A stretch of 64,000 nucleotides of DNA from Montifringilla adamsi (GCA_017590115.1 JAGGNK010000003.1:1393673-1457672), one strand, 5' to 3'; shown: positions 25,758 to 37,932, counted from the first letter of the stretch. A program made the numbers and translations. The notes: generated from the letters alone by a model not told the origin.

Positions 25758-26195
25758 TATTTCAGTTGAAAGGGACCTACAACCCTTAGATAAGTCCACT
25801 TACCTCATCACTTCAGGTCTAAATGAAGTTATTTACCTAAATAACAAGTTAAAGCATGTTATTCAGCACATAACCTAAATGCCTCTTAAACATTGACAGG
25901 TTTGGGGTGTTCCTTTATTCCCAATGTTTGGCCATTCTTTCAATAAAAAAATGCTTCCTAATAGCAAGCTTTAACCTTCCCTGAAAAAGGTTTAAACCAT
26001 TCCCACACATCATGCTGGATCCCAGGAAGAAATCAGCACCTCCCTCTCCATTTCCCTTTCTCAGAAAGTTGCAGACAGCAATGAGCTCACACCCTTTTCT
26101 CCAAACTGAATAAACCCAGAGTGCTCATCTGCTCTTCAAAGACATGCCTTCCAGTCTTTACAGTAGCTTTGTTGACCAGCTTGTGGTATTCTGCC
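25758..26195 (-). repeat. CR1 LINE, old 3' fragment, minus strand
   Basis: The segment begins at low coordinate with TTGAAAGGGACCTACAACCC, a reverse-complemented CR1 3' end. It continues with text that matches the CR1 ORF2 end read backwards: the region around 26020-26100 reads on the minus strand as the stretch before and after the conserved basic F-S-L-E-K-R-R equivalent. It is more diverged than the copies at 3.5 and 20.5 kb and has many indels, so it is probably older. Both limits are approximate. There is no coding potential. Confidence 0.85.
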
Positions 26196-27125
26196 TAAAG
26201 AGCACGGTGCAAGCTGCAATGCATAAGATCTATCTCAGACTAGTAGAACTACCCAAGCTGTGGATGAAGGACTGTACTGGAGCTTGACATCTCCTGTTGG
26301 CAGCCCTATTTCTGTCTGTCCAAGGGAGGCTCCTAAAAAATTAGTCAGTTTACAGTACCACAACACAGTTGCTCCAAAGGTCAAGGATAAAGAGGCAATG
26401 TTGTGTATGATACACAAAACAAATTCTAATAATAAATTATAAAATAAAAGAAGCTGACCTCTTTTGCTCTCCAAAACTGAGACGGTTGCTCACAACAGAT
26501 CCACCATAATAAAGCACAACTTTCCCAAAGTTAATCCAAGGGCCGTACTCCTGCCTGCTGCTTGTGCTAACTTGTAAAATAACACATCATGAACAAGAGA
26601 CCAGTCATGCAGCTGTCTGGTCCTCCCTATGTAGGTGGGCACCATGTCAATGCTGGTGACTGTTGTTTATACAAGTCATTGATGGGAATGAGTCCACCAC
26701 AGATAGGGAGTACTCCTACATATCCCAAAGTGTGTCACATTCTCTGCTTAGAAGCTAAAAGACAGTGAGGTGGACACAGAAGTCATTTTGGGATGCATGA
26801 GATAAGCACTTTAACAAAATATACTGATTTGGGGAAATTAAATTCTGTCATTGTTACAGTTTTCATGGGTAATGGCTGTTTCTACATTAACTGTTCCTAC
26901 ATATTAAACCCACTTGTATCCCACTGAAATGTGGAAATGTGAGTAGCACTATATTTTCTATCCACTCTCTTATGAAGCAATGCAAACACATACAATATTA
27001 TACTCCTTTTACAATGGAGGTAAGATCTTTCAGTATATTCACCACCTTCTGGAAATGCTATTCACACAATAGAAAAATTTCAGACAATGTTCATAGCAGA
27101 GGCAGGGGAGAAAGTCTGGTTTTCC
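26196..27125. other. Non-coding unique DNA
   Basis: Nothing recognised. Two frames overlap on opposite strands at 26235-26474 with no protein features. Confidence 0.65.
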
Positions 27126-27144
27126 TTTTTTTTTTTTTTTTTTT
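27126..27144. repeat. Poly(T) tract, 19 T
   Basis: Uninterrupted T run just upstream of the diverged tandem duplication at 27164-27405. Confidence 0.95.
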
Positions 27145-27163
27145 CCCTACCTTGGTGTTAATT

Positions 27164-27405
27164 ATATGTGACATTACTATCAATGCAGTGTAGTAAAAAT
27201 GAAATGGTAACCAATGTGCATAGACACCATGGAAACTTCAAATTACAAAAGCAGCAACAAAAATTATACTTTCCCTTTCCTATGTACTTGCATTAACATA
27301 AGGATATGTGACTTAGCTATCCATGCACTGCAATAAAAATAAAATTGGTAGCCAATGTGCCCAGGCAGAACCTTCAAATAAAAAAATTTAATTATACTCA
27401 TTTTC
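27164..27405. repeat. Diverged tandem duplication, 140-bp period
   Basis: Two copies start with ATATGTGAC at 27164 and 27304. They share in order CTATC-ATGCA, GTA/CAATAAAAAT, GGTARCCAATGTGC, a short A/C-rich spacer, CTTCAAAT and an AATTATACT stretch. The copies have many substitutions and small indels, so the duplication is old. No coding potential is seen in either. Confidence 0.75.
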
Positions 27406-28305
27406 ATCATGTAAAGAATACATGGTGTGAGGCATAAATTTCACTTCACTGCCATATAATAAATAATAAGCCAGATGATAACCTATATTTCTTTCTCATC
27501 ATGAGGAAGAAAGAAAAGTAGTTTATGACCTTTTTTTAATTTCTTTTCATTTTATAATCAGTAAAATATGTTTTAAAATATTTTCTTATATTAAGCTCAT
27601 TGTGTTTATATATTCCCTAAATGAATGGGGTTTTGGTAAAATGTTTGCATCTAAAATTACTCATATAAATAAAAATAAACAATTATTTTATGGGATAATA
27701 GGGAAACAGACAGCTGCATGCAACATTTTCATCATTAGATGCGCTCATGTTGGCACATTTTTATGACTTCACTGCAAAATACTATGTGCTGATTCAAAAC
27801 CTTCTTAAATATATGGTAACAACCCAAATGCTTTAGTTATGCTTGCAGAATTGTTTAATAAATTAGTAGGTAATATTGCTGTAGTGTGAGACAATATGAC
27901 CTGAAAGAATATGCTCACAGACACAGTGGGAGCAAAGCCAGCAGTTCCTCATCTATGATCAGTGAACTGCTGATGGTCCATAGGTCTCTTGCTCAAAATG
28001 AGGGGACAGCCATCTGACTGCCCTTGTTTAGAGCTAATACACGACATTGCAAATACTTGGGCATGTATTAGGTGCCTTGGCATTATTTTTTGACCATGCT
28101 GTTTTCATTGCTTAACAGAAAGATTGATTTCTTCAAAAATAGCCAGCAGAAGACATAGTTGTCCAAAAGACAGTGGTTTTTGAAAAAATCTGGGCTGTGC
28201 TTCAAAACAATAGCAAACAAAAGACATCAGTCTAGAAGACTGAGCAAGGAACTCGTGCAGTTTAATGGGTGGAGGCTCCATCTTTGGGTGCTGCAAACCA
28301 GTTGC
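27406..28305. other. Non-coding AT-rich DNA
   Basis: No gene or repeat recognised. The repeat-free A/T-rich 27640-27880 part could be regulatory but shows no decisive motif. Confidence 0.6.
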
Positions 28306-28578
28306 TGTCATGGTTTAACATGAGCACAGCAGTCATGACTCAAAGTCCTCCTTGGAATAGGAGGAAGTGCCAGGCAAGGCAAGCTGCAGGGACCAAAGAC
28401 TTCTGAGGAAGTGACCTACACACTGGTCAGAACAAATCATCTTTACTACTCTGCGTGTGTATAAGGCTTTATTCACTGTGACAGTGAGAATGGAATGAGT
28501 CCTCCAAACTCTTTGTGCTTTCATCCAGGGTTGTAGGATTGGGTTCTGATACCCTCTGCGGTCCTGCTCTGAAGGACA
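28306..28578 (-). mobile_element. Probable short solo LTR (273 bp), minus strand
   Basis: The segment starts TGTCATGGTTTAACATG, the reverse complement of a common avian LTR 3' end, and a matching GAAGGACA end occurs 273 bases on, giving TGTC/GACA termini. On the minus strand an AATAAA signal sits at 28473-28468 in GTGAATAAAGCC. The flanks (GTTGC before, AATGC after) match at only 3 of 5 positions, so the target duplication is weak or decayed. It could also be a truncated piece of a longer LTR whose other end I have misplaced. The 63-codon minus frame at 28333-28524 lies inside and is not a gene. Confidence 0.5.
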
Positions 28579-30999
28579 AATGCATAATTAAGAAATTCTA
28601 ACTTCTAAAATATTTCTTAAATCCAACAAGAAAAGAGTTCAATCAGAATATTGCTCCCTTTTCTGGGATAGTTCTGCCATAGCTGTTTGGATAAAATTAG
28701 TGGAAATCAGAGCTACAGTAATTTAAATAATCTGTTAAAAAGCCATTACATTTCTGTAATGTTAGTAATTTTTAAATGGCTCTTCATTTGATTCATGAAC
28801 AATACATTAACAGTACATGATTCACATGGGCCACTTTTATTAAGCATTTATCCCAAGAAGAATATCAGACTGGGTGAAACCCATTGTATACTGCAGCATT
28901 TTCATACATATATATACATATTTTTAATATCACGCTTTAAGGTTCAACTTCTTACAGAACAAAGTTGACAGAGAGGTTGGGGCTGCCACAGAAGATCAAG
29001 GAGCCAATAAAAGCAGAAAGATATTATATAGATAATTGCAAAGATCTTGCTGCAACTCAAGTGCTTTTGAACTTCTGTAATGATTTCTTGCTATCAAAAA
29101 CTGACAGATTTAATTGAAGTCAAACTTGCTACTAAGTCATGAGATCCACAGGGGTGTAAATATTAGGGCTGCTGCTAAGCAATGAGTCACCTTAGTATTA
29201 ATTGCAAAAAAAAAAAAAAAAACTTTGCACTGCTTTGACAGCATGGCACATAGGCTATGCTGAGAGGTGCTTTGGTATATTTGCAGGGAGGATCTTCTGC
29301 TTTTAAGCCTTTTCTAACTGGCTTTGTCTGTGGGTTCAGTATATTACTTTCCTTTCATAAAACTGTTTCTCCATTGTTCCTGCCATTATGTATGAGCTAC
29401 ATCAATAATTAACAATGTGGCTGGAATACTGCAAAGATTAAAAATTTCACCATAATCTGAGAATTTCTTATAATTTAAACTGTTCAAATATTTTTACAGT
29501 TTGAAGTTCAGTATAACAGAGCAATAAAGACAGTCACTTATGGTTTTAAAACGCTTGTGGTGAACATAACCATACTTCCCGTGCACAGCCACTGTTGAAG
29601 TGATTTTAAAAGAAAAGTTATTGCTAATTGCCATTTTGAAGCAAATAATATATTGAGCAAGAGGATCAAAATGCAAAACACTGTTTCTGCTATGTTAGAA
29701 AAGAAGTTGAAATACACATTTCAGTGCCGAAGTGACTTAGATCAGCTGAATGAGTTCTAAATTATGGTTAGCATTTAAATTGATGAGCACAGATTTAATA
29801 TTGACCACAACAGGATTAATTAATAAATACTAGGATCTTATGTTACCAATCTACAGTCACATTTAAAAGTAGAGGTAGCTATTAGTTATACTCCGGGTAC
29901 ACTTTACAGGAGACTAGGCAGTGAAGTAACATCTCTACATCTCTACATCTTCTGCTTGAGCTGAAGAACTCCTGAACCACAGTATTTTGGTTTTGCAGAT
30001 CACCTAGTTAATGTTCATTCACTGTTCAAGGTTTTGTAGAAACCTTAACACAGATTTTAACACATGGCGCTCCCACAGCTCTACACCTACCCCTACCAGA
30101 GAGTTGCCCTAGGGGAAAAATTGGTATGGGTAGGATCCTAGGTAAGGTGTACTTCGAGGACACATTAAATTTTAATGCACACTAGTTATATTTTATTTTG
30201 GGGAACGATTCTTCTTTTACGGTTGAGTTAGCCAGGCCCATAATCAGGTTCCTAATATATTCAACAAACTATCAGGATACATGAAATATCTTACCAGATA
30301 ATCCTCTTTAGAATCCAGTTCAGTTATTAAGTATTCCTTTCACTAATCTCTGTAATCCTATGTTGACAGAGGTCAGTAAAACAGTGGCTAAACCCTGTAT
30401 GATTAGACTAAGTCTAGGTTTTGCAATTATTCCTTTTATGATTTGTTATATTTTTCTCAGCTGTTCTTACTCCTGAAGGCATGTGACCAGCATTACAGAT
30501 GTCACACATGGAGGATCCTGGAAACCATGGAGAAGGACTTTACAACGCCAAGAGGTGGAGACCCATCAGCAAGTTAGAGATATATTCAGAAAATATGTGA
30601 AAGTCAAGATAGGGACTATATACTATTTGATAACTAAGATGACATTAGCACACTGATGTTCACAGCCACTGGATTAGCAATCACTGTTAAATCTTCACAT
30701 GCAGTGAAAGTTAACAATTATACTATTGTCCAAAAAAAAAAAAAATCTAATCTTTTTTCTCCTTTTGATTATAGTTCATTTAAGGGAAGAACAGCATGTT
30801 GCTTGCTTTGAAAATGTCTGGCTCACAGAACACACAACACATTTGAGTAGGCCCATTTATTTAAGCAGACATATTAAATAATTTAAATGTGAGCATCTAT
30901 ATCATAAATTTTGTAGTCTCTTTAATGCAGGATAAATCTGTGTATTTAAAATAGTCTTTCTTCAAAGCCATCTTTTTCTTTTATTTTTCAAACAGTCAT
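28579..30999. other. Non-coding unique DNA
   Basis: Apart from the A run at 29205-29221, a small CATCTCTA tandem at about 29931-29950 and a 13-A run near 30733, nothing was identified. Confidence 0.65.
29205..29221. repeat. Poly(A) tract
   Basis: Run of about 17 A with no recognisable retroposon upstream. Confidence 0.9.
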
Positions 31000-31325
31000 A
31001 AAGGAAACTCTGACGTCTGTGACATGAACAATGCCAGCACCATCATTTTAATGTTATCCATATGGGCTTCTAATAATAGATAAGAGTTTTAGAGATTTGT
31101 ATTGTATTTCTTTGAGACATGTAAATTCTTGATAAGGAAAGGCTGATTTCATTGGCCCCACAGTTAAAGGAAAGCAGACCCTAATTAAAAGAATTCTGTT
31201 CTGAATTAACTAGTTTGACATGTGCTAATTGACAGTTCCTGTGAAATGGTTTTAATTAAAGTCAATATGTCTTTTTCAATTAAAAGGAAATTAAGAATAT
31301 ACTAATATGCATTAACAACTTAATC
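31000..31325. promoter_or_regulatory. Candidate conserved non-coding element (TAATTA-rich)
   Basis: This stretch has no simple repeats or transposon text, and has closely spaced homeodomain-type cores: CCTAATTAAAAG near 31179, TGCTAATTGACAG near 31223, TTTTAATTAAAG near 31250, TCAATTAAAAGG near 31277 and ATGCATTAAC near 31307. It also has ATTGGCC and GATAAG motifs. This look is common in vertebrate developmental enhancers. Conservation cannot be measured from one sequence, so this is an inference from style only. Confidence 0.3.
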
Positions 31326-31527
31326 TGCCTTCAATATCCCATACATCAGCTGCTTTTTTTTCTAATGTTATTGGAGAACCATCTGACATACATCTTCTAC
31401 AGTTTCATTATGGTATCTCATTATTACTCAACAAGAACACAGGCACTGATGGAAGGCCTCTACACCAAGAAGAGAACCTGCCTATACTCCATGCATGCAG
31501 CTCCTTATCACATGTCTGATGAAAGGT

Positions 31528-31933
31528 TGTCATGGTTTAGGAATGGTACTCACTAATTCATTGTTCTTACCAAGACTCTCCCAAACCATATGTGATCAGT
31601 TCACTCCTGCTCCAGCAGGATGGAGTTGAGAGTTGGAGGCACAAAAGGTGAAAATCACTGGTTGAGATAAGAACAATTTATTGCAAACAGCAATGAGATA
31701 GGAAAATGGACAGTAACAACAACGATATTAACAATAAAATTATGTAAAAGAGAGAGATTCACTTGCAAAAATTCTCACCAAGGACTCCAAGGAACAATGG
31801 CAGACAATGCCACCACTACTTTTCAATCTGAAACTATGCCCTTCTTGGAAGCCAGAGAGTCACTTCCCCTTGGCCCCAGCAACTCTGTGAAGTGGTCTAA
31901 AATAACCTCCAGGTCCTGGCCAAAACTAGGACA
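31528..31933 (-). mobile_element. Solo LTR of an endogenous retrovirus (406 bp), probably minus strand
   Basis: The element starts TGTCATGGTT and ends CTAGGACA, giving the TG...CA termini and TGTC/GACA inverted ends of a retroviral LTR. The flanks are AAGGT (31523-31527) and AAGAT (31934-31938), a 5-base target duplication with one mismatch. On the minus strand it begins TGTCCTAGTTTTGGCCAGGA, a start typical of avian ERV LTRs, and an AATAAA polyadenylation signal lies at 31682-31677, so transcription was probably leftward. No internal gag, pol or env sequence adjoins it, so it is a solo LTR left by recombination between two LTRs. A 5-base duplication fits ERVL-like families. The family assignment is an inference. 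Confidence 0.85.
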
Positions 31934-33335
31934 AAGATAATACTTCCATCTTTCCAACACAGAAGGAAAAAAGACTGCTTATGACAAGATGTCTTCTTTT
32001 TTATTGCATACTGGGGCAAGTACTAGTAATTAGTCAATGAATTCAAAATTTTAATAGAAATCCAGTGAGTAATGCTGCACTGCTAGGTTTTCTTTCATTT
32101 GGCCCAAGGAAGGGCAGGATTTTCACTTTTGAGTAACATCCCTCATGCTCTGTTTCAGAAGTGAATGCAGGACAGAGTTCTGTGATTGAAATGGTTTTAA
32201 TTGTATATACAAGAAGAAAATAAAAAACATGCCTCCTTAGTAGAGCAGTGCTGTAAACAACCCATTGTTTTTGCTGGAAATGTGATGTGGCTGTTTATAG
32301 CCACAAAATTAAGGATTCAAATGCACAACTGACTTCTTGCTACCAAGTCCAAGGCTTTACTGCTACTCACTTTACTAACCAAGAAAGCATCGCAAAAAGT
32401 AGCAACCCCTACGTCAATAAGAATGCTGTCTTGAATATAATCACATATGGATAAGTCTGCAGAAGTTTATAATCTCTGCATGTGAACTTTGCTCTTGATT
32501 TTTCATTTGGCTTTTTTCTTATTTGGGAAATAATAATGAAAAACTCAACTGATACAGTTTGGAGATAATAAAGTCACGAGGAGAAACAACAGAGTAATTG
32601 ACTTAAAAGGTAATTATATAGTGTTAAGATCTGATTATTGCAGAAAAGACCATATGCCAAAGTCAATAGAAAGGATTTTTATTTAACAATAAATGTGAGG
32701 TAGAAATAGAAAAAATAGGAAAAATAAACTAGAAAAGTATAGAGTTACCACCTATTGGACACTGAAAGAAGACTTTGTTGTTGCAATTTTGATGTCTGTT
32801 GATCAAAGTGATGGTCACTGGCTTGATCTGTCAGGAGTGGGGAAAGCCCACAAAGATCGGAATCCACTTATGGTCAGGTGGAAATGCCCAAGTACCTGCT
32901 CAGAGGTGGGAAGTTTCACACTGAATGATGCAATGATGTGGACTTCAGGAGGAGTCTTCAATTGTTTAAGACATTACAGATGCCTCTCCTGTCAGTACAG
33001 TTGAGTCAACTATGGTCCATCAAAAGGCATGAATACTTTCAGGCTACTTTGAACTTCTTGTGCTCTCCCAGAGTGGAGTTTTCACACCTGATCCATTATG
33101 TAAGGGAGGACATTGGCATAATAAAAATCACTATACCCCCTCACAGGATTTTCATCTTATCAGCCTCTTCTTTTACCTTGTTCAAGACCCAGCAGCTGCT
33201 TCCAGTGATGAGAATGAAGAGAATATGTCATCTAGCCAGATTTTTACCAAAACTTGACTGTGCTCCAGCAGTTTATAACAACTTTTTTATGTGATTTTTA
33301 AATTACAACAAAAACACAAATATTAAAATTCAGCA
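31934..33335. other. Non-coding DNA between two LTRs
   Basis: No internal retroviral sequence is visible between the LTRs at 31528 and 33342, and the two LTRs are different, so they are independent insertions. Frames at 32789-33294 have no recognisable domain. Confidence 0.65.
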
Positions 33336-33341
33336 TATAAG

Positions 33342-33764
33342 TGTGGTAGTTTCAGAGTCCCTGACGATGGCAAGGAAATGAAGGAATCTGACTCCATGTT
33401 CTTATAAGGCTAATTTATTATTTTATGATCTTATATTATATTAAAGAATGCTATACTAAAACTATACTAAAGAATAGAGAAAGAATACAGACAGAAGGCT
33501 ACAAAGAATGATAATTAAAATTTGTGATTCCTTCCAGAGTCCCGACACAGCAGGACAGTGATTGGTCATTAAGTTAATGACCAATCACATGAAACCAATC
33601 AAACACTCACCTATTGGTAAACAATGTCCAAACCACATTCCAAAGCAGCAAAACACAGGAGAAGCAAATCAGATAATTATCGTTTTCATTTTTCTCTGAG
33701 GCTCTCAGCTTCCCAGAAGAAGAATCCTGGCAAAGGGATTTTTCCAGAAAATATCACAGTGACA
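33342..33764 (-). mobile_element. Solo LTR of an endogenous retrovirus (423 bp), minus strand, with perfect 6-bp target duplication
   Basis: Starts TGTGGTAGTT and ends CAGTGACA. It is flanked by a perfect TATAAG duplication (33336-33341 and 33765-33770). The text, including GAATCTGACTCCATGTTC, resembles an LTR group common in songbird genomes. Read on the minus strand, promoter parts occur in order: CCAAT motifs near 33617 to 33558, an A/T-rich TATA-like stretch near 33445-33430, and AATAAA at 33419-33414. This supports leftward transcription. The 6-base duplication is more typical of ERVK-like (class II) elements than of ERVL. No internal viral sequence remains. The intact duplication suggests it is younger than the LTR at 31528. 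Confidence 0.9.
33558..33588. promoter_or_regulatory. 31-bp perfect palindrome with paired CCAAT boxes inside the LTR
   Basis: Two 15-base arms (33558-33572 and 33574-33588) are exact reverse complements around a single central G. Each arm contains ATTGG or its complement CCAAT, so the palindrome presents two CCAAT boxes in opposite directions. Two further CCAAT motifs follow within 35 bases (ACCAATC near 33595 and TATTGG near 33612). CCAAT boxes are bound by NF-Y in vertebrate promoters, so this is probably the core enhancer/promoter of the LTR U3 region. Binding is inferred from the motif alone. Confidence 0.6.
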
Positions 33765-33770
33765 TATAAG

Positions 33771-36382
33771 CATTTATTCTAACCTGTGACATTAAGTGAC
33801 AATTAACAGATTTTTATAGCTCCAGAAATCTTGAATGAAATGCTCTGGGAAGATTTGGGTGTTGTGGTGAGGTGTTTCCACTTTTGTTTGAAGCTGTTGT
33901 CTTTCTTGGTATTTGTTAAAATTTATAGCCATTTTAAGAAGCAGCTAATATCCAAAATATTTCATGCTATTGAAATAAAAAGACCACATTGCATACTATT
34001 GTATGGTTTTGATTAACAAAAAGAATACAGCCAGATTTTCAGGACTATGTGATCAGATCTTATCCAGACAGCTACCTAATTTTTTTCCAAAGCAAATGTC
34101 AATAAAAGGCTTAAAACTTTGTCCCAAAGCATCTGCTACACATCTCACAATGTCTTATCTCAAGGTTAAAAACATATTTTTTGAACAGTCTTCTTAAAGG
34201 TATATAAATGACTTACACAAAATTTTAGATTTGGGTCAAGCATCTTGATTCTCAGGCTAGATTAAGGTTTTTGGATGGTCATTATGAGACCAAGAAGTTC
34301 CCTACCCAGCTCCTCTCATTTTTTGCTGCTGGTGGGTCCCTGCAACTCTAAATGAACATTTTAAAGGGAAAAATAACTCAGAAAACCTGTAATAAAGACA
34401 AGGACTATCTAAGATAGAGACCTTGAAAAATGTCTGTTTGGTTTTACCAAAATGAGTTAAATACCCAACTCTCCTTGACGACCCAGCATAAAGGGTCTGA
34501 ACTGTTATTTCAGTATAGTAACTCTGTTTGACAGAAACAAGGGCAGAGATAATCAAGTCCTAAAGACTCATTTCCTAAGGAAAAAATAGTCATGCATTTA
34601 GAAGGGAAATTTAAATAAAATCTTGATTGTTTCCATTATTTTAAATCCAGAAAACCCTCACAACAGCAAAGTGGACTGGCCTCTTAGATCTTTGTGTTCA
34701 TTGTAGTATTTTAATATCTCATTATCTATGGTCTGGAAACATTTATGTATGTATATAGGACAACATAAGATTCACAGATGCCACTTTTCTCAGCATCAGA
34801 TTTTTTAACCATTGCGTCAGTATGGTGCTGGTACAAATGCACCACTCAAGTCACATGTGAAATGTGTCTCTAAATTAGCAAATACACAGATCTCAGGAAA
34901 AGCGCAGAAACTCTGGCTACTTTTATTCATTAAAATTCCATGGTACTTTGCACAAGTGGAATGCTAATCTCAGAGTCTAAACTGAGATCCAGTCCTGCAA
35001 ACCTTTCAAACGTTCTTAAAATAGGGTAAGGTTTGGTTAACAGTCTTAGATTACTGTAGATCCACAGTATTCAGCCTGTCCAAAATGATAGTTCTTTTTT
35101 GCTGCACTATTGTTTCTTCTATCACCCTCTTTCACTGAAACTTTACTTTAAACTGCTGGGAACTTATTTCACATATTCCCTATTGTGGCTGCATTTCATG
35201 AACAAGTGAGAGGATGCGGATAACAGCATGCAAAGCACCAGGAAAATATTTTTCCTCTTACTCCCCTTGCTAAGCTTGCTTCAGTATTTCAACTGCTTGG
35301 TCTACCAGTGGATAGAAAGAGGGAAAGAAGGAGGTGCATAATGTAAAAGCCAGTTGACTTGAATCTGAAAACACTTATGAATAAGTTCCACTAGACTCAT
35401 AAAAGTAGTCATTTTGATTTGAAAAAGCCACTGTTTGCTGGGACACAGAAGTATCATGCAATTCTATACACGTAAGAATATTCCTCTCACAGTGCAAATA
35501 TCTGCAGCAAGGTTGTTGCTGGTAGCTGTGGCATACTCCTTACTCATACAAGTAGTCTCAAAGTTAGACAAGTTGGAAGACAAGTTCTTTGTACAAGTAA
35601 AGATTGTGCTTTATATAAATACTTTATGATTATTATTACTAAATAAGCAGTATCAGTACTCTCATGGGGAGAAAAATCACTTGTGGATTACCTTCCTGTG
35701 GATGAAGGTCTAGATGGTTTTCAGTAGTCTGATAGCCCTGAAAATCAAAAGAACAGTAAGAATCAGAAGTAAACCAGTTTCTAGTTCCTATGAATCTTCC
35801 AGAATGCAGCTATGTTTGTATAAATAATTAGTGAATAAGTCTTTCTGTTTATACCCAGCCAAGCTAGACAGAGATGTTTGTGTGGGGAATAAACTGCTGT
35901 GTTCTTGATGCAAGCCAAGCACATCCTATGAATTTTACAGTTCAAGAAAAAATTTCTGGTGGCAACAGTTTTGACTGAGAAATCAGCATGTCAGACGTGG
36001 TGCTGAGGTCAATGTAAAAACCTCTGGTTAGCAAGTTTTTTCTGCTCAAGCATCTCTCCTTCCTATCACTTTAGTAGCTGTGTAGGTTATACATCCTCTT
36101 AATGCTTGCATTATGGAACATGTTTGGTTTTGCTGTTAGAACAGCAAATCTTCAACATGGATTTTCTCATGAGCTGAAAAAACAGTCATGTGGGTTGTTT
36201 TTAACAAATTACTTATTGGCTTTGCTATTGAGAATGCTTGCCCTGAGGCACTCATCATTTCCATACCATGTCCCACATCATTTCTGTTATTGTTAATTGA
36301 ATATTCACATTTCAATGTTCCTGATCCTGACCCTTATTTGTTTTGCATATTATTGGTCCTCAGTGGCATTAATTTTTCTGGC
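33771..36382. other. Non-coding unique DNA
   Basis: Nothing recognised. The short frames on both strands lack domains or splice support. Confidence 0.65.
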
Positions 36383-36512
36383 TTTTTTTTTTTTTTTTAA
36401 TAATTATTTTTTTTTAAAGACACCTTTTTTTTTGGCTGCAAAAAAAACTCATTTTTTTTTTTAATAATTATTTTGTTAAAGACATCCTCTTGTCTGGCTG
36501 CAAAAACAAGTC
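36383..36512. repeat. T-rich tandem duplication, about 70-bp period
   Basis: Copy 1 (36383-36450) and copy 2 (36452-36512) each run poly(T), AATAATTATTTT, AAAGACA, CCT, GGCTGCAAAAA. They differ in the length of the T and A runs and in a few bases. The layout resembles the poly(A)-linked duplication at 681-818. Confidence 0.85.
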
Positions 36513-37927
36513 AAAACTGATGACATGTCTGCCTTTGTCTGTTTCATAGAGATAGGTAGATTAGTACAGAAAATAACCATAGCTAAAGAGGAGCACCAGT
36601 TTCCATTTTAAGCTCCTATATTTAAGTATTTAAATTTTTCTCACCTTTACTTTCATGCCTTTACATTTTGGACTAAGCCTTTTGGTCTTCACCTTTGCTC
36701 CAAAAGTCTTTCCTAAGTGAAAGCTTGAAAATTACTAGAAATATATCCTTTTTTAAACATAACAGGAGTTTCATCAAAACCAGCTACTGTTGGTAGTTGA
36801 AATATGGCATGGAGCAACTTTCCGAGTAAGTTTCCTTCAACTACAACAGAGAAATCTAATTAGAGCTGTGCCTTGATGGAGATGTTGACAGCTGTATTCA
36901 GATCATTCTGAGTACACAGACAGGGAGTACTGTACTGAACATGCACAGATTAGACAGATGCTGAATGGGAGATGAGCAAAAGCAGCAACAGGTAAGAAGG
37001 GCTGTACCTGTTTTGATTAACCTCTGCAGCTCTCCTCTCCAGCAAGGAGAATTCCTGCTGGGATGCCCTTCAAGCCATTATGCAGCTCGTGGTAATTATC
37101 AAAATGGCAATCCAAAATCAGGGGATGGATTGGATTCACAGTGTCTGAAATGGAATTTTATTCAACCTTTGCACCTTTGTGGGCAGCAATATGACTTTTT
37201 ATGAGCTAAGAAGATGCAGAAAGGATTCAATTCTTCATAGATCTGAGACATTCCAGTTCTGCTCTAACATAGACAAGCAGCTATAGACATGTAGTCCACC
37301 AGTGTTATTTTACAAGAGACTCTGAAGGCCAAAGGCAAAGTATTTCTTCTGGTGCTTCACCATTTTTTCTATTACTCGGGGGAGATATATTTAAAAACTG
37401 AAACTATGGACGCATAGGAACTTCATGATATGGGCTTAACAGCTGGTAACCAACAAATCTTACAGTGGTGTTCATGCCATAAAAAAACAATGGTCAGATA
37501 AAGTCATTAAAGATCAATTCATATACAATATGATAGGACACTTTTATTCATGTCAAGCCCCAGTTTTTTCTACTTGTAATGCACACCTGGCTGCACACTG
37601 ATACAACATGGTTCATGTGGGTGCATCCATCTGCCTGTATGCCATTCACTAAAGGAGTGAAATGTCTGATATATCTGTAAAAAGAAAACTCATTGTATTG
37701 CTGCAGAGATGTGAATATCCCCATTAGAGTCCAGTGAAAGTCTATTAAAAGTACCTGTTGAGAGTATTCATGTTTCTGATCACTATTAATATTAAAATAG
37801 AAAGCAGTGAAAGCAGATGGGCACTATAATGCTGTCTAAAATAGGTAGGTATCTCTGTTTCACTGTCACAGAAGTATAACTTCTGTCTAGTGCTCTGTTA
37901 AACCTTTTCTGTGGCTGATTGAGCTTT
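36513..37927. other. Non-coding unique DNA
   Basis: Nothing recognised upstream of the LTR at 37933. Confidence 0.65.
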
Positions 37928-37932
37928 CATAC

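Noticed and set aside
31528..33764. The two neighbouring LTRs considered as the ends of one provirus
   Set aside because: Their sequences are unrelated, each has its own target duplication, and no gag-pol-env-like sequence lies between them.
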